From contig CM028906.1 of NCBI GenBank assembly GCA_016801845.1, positions 4,264,501-4,328,500 of the forward strand: 64,000 bases of DNA. Direction: 5' to 3'. A program made the translations under genes and the position numbers. Within the stretch, counting starts at the first letter, position 1; the number at the start of each line of letters is the position of its first letter. The notes below the pieces were generated by a model, which was given only the letters and a program-made list of their open reading frames with translations, had not been told where the DNA came from and ran no database searches. The stretch comes from Polydactylus sextarius. Lineage: Eukaryota; Chordata; Actinopteri; Polynemidae. Below, piece by piece: positions 63,401 to 64,000 of this stretch.

Positions 63401-63981
63401 TCATGTTGTAAGTATAACTGATAAAATACAGTTTGATTTATTGAAATGTCAAGTAGCTGTAGAAACCCCTCATTCTGCAGCTCAGACAGAGATTTAATGG
63501 AAACTTTCAACCTAAATTTAATAAGTCTAAGATGATCGCAGGATGAAAAAAATAATTTAAAAAACAAGCAACCTAGATCCTGCATTTATGACTGGTGTCA
63601 TCTGGTGATGACTGAATGTACTGAGGGAAAATAAAATCACCATTTAACTGTGTCCTGACCAAACTAATTCAAAATGGATATCATCCTTATAAAAGGCTTC
63701 TGGGGTCATTTCAGCGATTCCTACTCTCAATGACTCACTGTCCTGGCTTTCAATGGTGATTAAAAGTAGAGACCTCAGCAGCAACATTAACAGCAACCAC
63801 ACACTGTTTTTCTAATTTAACTGAAAACCTTGTATATAACAAGGATTCAAATGTGGTGTCAGTTCAAGAGAGAAACAATTAAGGTGTTTAGTACTTGACC
63901 CCAACCTGTGCTGGCAGATGTGTCACCTGCAGCTGGATCCAGCTTGATGTCATTTGGTTCTATCGGCAGAGGGCTGCTCAT
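60350..63981 (-). CDS. nr1h3: liver X receptor (oxysterol nuclear receptor), near complete
   Basis: Ligand-activated transcription factor binding DR4 elements with RXR; controls cholesterol efflux and lipogenesis. Coding exons: 63906-63981 (or longer), 62343-62609, 62038-62243, 61428-61607, 61247-61346, 60917-61030, 60707-60801, 60350-60496; 1,185 nt, 394 codons if translation starts at ATG 63979-63981. The frame stays open upstream of that ATG to the window edge, so the true start may be outside (human LXRalpha is 447 aa). C4 zinc fingers: Cys 46/49/63/66 and 82/88/98/101, P-box CEGCKG. The LBD holds FAHFTELAIMSVQEIVDFAK and the AF-2 helix LPPLLSEIWDV. Symbol assigned from synteny with madd; the sequence mixes LXRalpha- and LXRbeta-like residues. 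Confidence 0.95.
60707..60801 (-). CDS. nr1h3: nr1h3 LBD exon 4
   Basis: Reads (D)RPNVQDHDLVERLQQPYVD ALRSYIMIKRPN; LQQPYV and IKRP are closer to human LXRbeta than LXRalpha. Confidence 0.96.
60917..61030 (-). CDS. nr1h3: nr1h3 LBD exon 3
   Basis: Reads (G)LQFEFINPIFEFSKGMNDL HLDEAEYALLIAINIFSA, phase 1 end. Confidence 0.97.
61247..61346 (-). CDS. nr1h3: nr1h3 LBD exon 2
   Basis: Reads IMLLETSRRYNPDIDSITFL KDFSYNKEDFAKA, phase 1 end. Confidence 0.97.
61428..61607 (-). CDS. nr1h3: nr1h3 LBD exon 1
   Basis: Reads PWPQSQDPQNREVRQQRFAH FTELAIMSVQEIVDFAKQLP GFLELTREDQIALLKTSTIE, 60 codons, phase 0; helix 3 and the nuclear-receptor signature. Confidence 0.97.
62038..62243 (-). CDS. nr1h3: nr1h3 hinge exon
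   Basis: Reads (C)VLSEEQIRLKKMKKQQEEE... then a Ser/Thr/Pro stretch, and QHEMIEKLVAMQKQCNKRSF LDRPKVT. VLSEEQIR.KK is LXR-specific. Confidence 0.96.
62343..62609 (-). CDS. nr1h3: nr1h3 DNA-binding-domain exon
   Basis: Reads GQPVKRKKGPAPKMLGNEVC SVCGDKASGFHYNVLSCEGC KGFFRRSVIKSAQYSCKNNG RCEMDMYMRRKCQQCRLRKC REAGMLEQ. Both zinc fingers are encoded by one exon. The acceptor tract is a TG/TA microsatellite (tgtgtatatgtgtgtgtag). Confidence 0.97.
62610..63905 (-). other. nr1h3 intron, nothing recognised
   Basis: 1.3 kb AT-rich intron; no exon, RNA gene or repeat family identified beyond the TG/TA tract at its 3' splice site. Confidence 0.5.
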
Positions 63982-64000
63982 CTCGGTCAGCGAGGGGCCA
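63906..64000 (-). CDS. nr1h3: nr1h3 N-terminal exon (cut by window edge)
   Basis: Reads (GPSLTE)MSSPLPIEPNDIKLDPAAG DTSAST and ends in phase 1 at G|gttggg. IKLD resembles a sumoylation-type site. Whether ATG 63979-63981 is the start cannot be decided here. Confidence 0.8.

Overview
This window is vertebrate nuclear DNA, almost certainly from a ray-finned (teleost) fish. It has AT-rich introns with GT/AG boundaries, many CA/GA/TA/GATA microsatellites, and teleost-type repeats: a dead Tc1-like transposon, inverted-repeat MITE-like elements and LINE-tail fragments. Nothing bacterial or viral is visible. The long lists of short ORFs are mostly noise; the real coding sequence was rebuilt by matching splice sites, reading phase and known protein families.

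Three protein-coding genes are clear. (1) Plus strand, 1-3228: the last five coding exons of gamma-butyrobetaine dioxygenase (bbox1), the final enzyme of carnitine synthesis; its 5' part lies outside the window. (2) Minus strand, about 54.3 kb down to about 6.6 kb: the complete coding region of madd (DENN/MADD/Rab3-GEP), a Rab3/Rab27 exchange factor and death-domain adaptor. I place 33 constitutive coding exons totalling 4,908 nt (1,635 codons plus stop) with every phase closing, plus two in-frame cassette exons (60 and 51 nt) and two candidate microexons (18 and 9 nt). (3) Minus strand, 63981 or beyond down to 60350: a liver X receptor (nr1h3), missing only its extreme 5' end.

Layout from left to right: bbox1 3' half; a convergent intergenic/3'UTR zone (3.2-7.4 kb); madd exons 33 to 2 (7.4-45.9 kb); madd exon 1 with start codon (46.7 kb); a 7 kb 5' intron holding a degenerate Tc1 element, a GATA repeat and a perfect AGCT hairpin; the madd non-coding first exon and promoter (about 54.0-54.3 kb); an intergenic block (54.5-60.3 kb) with a LINE/SINE-like fragment, a possible unidentified three-exon gene end (57.1-58.0 kb) and a second MITE copy; and nr1h3 (60.35 kb to the window end). 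nr1h3 and madd are head-to-tail in the same order as NR1H3-MADD on human 11p11.2. bbox1 is not their neighbour in human, so that junction is a lineage difference.

The genes do not form an operon-like system: one makes carnitine, one controls vesicle Rab GTPases, one is a sterol sensor. No undescribed defence or mobile system was found. The most interesting material is the set of small in-frame alternative exons in madd, all but one inserted at phase-1 junctions, and the unidentified exon chain upstream of madd.
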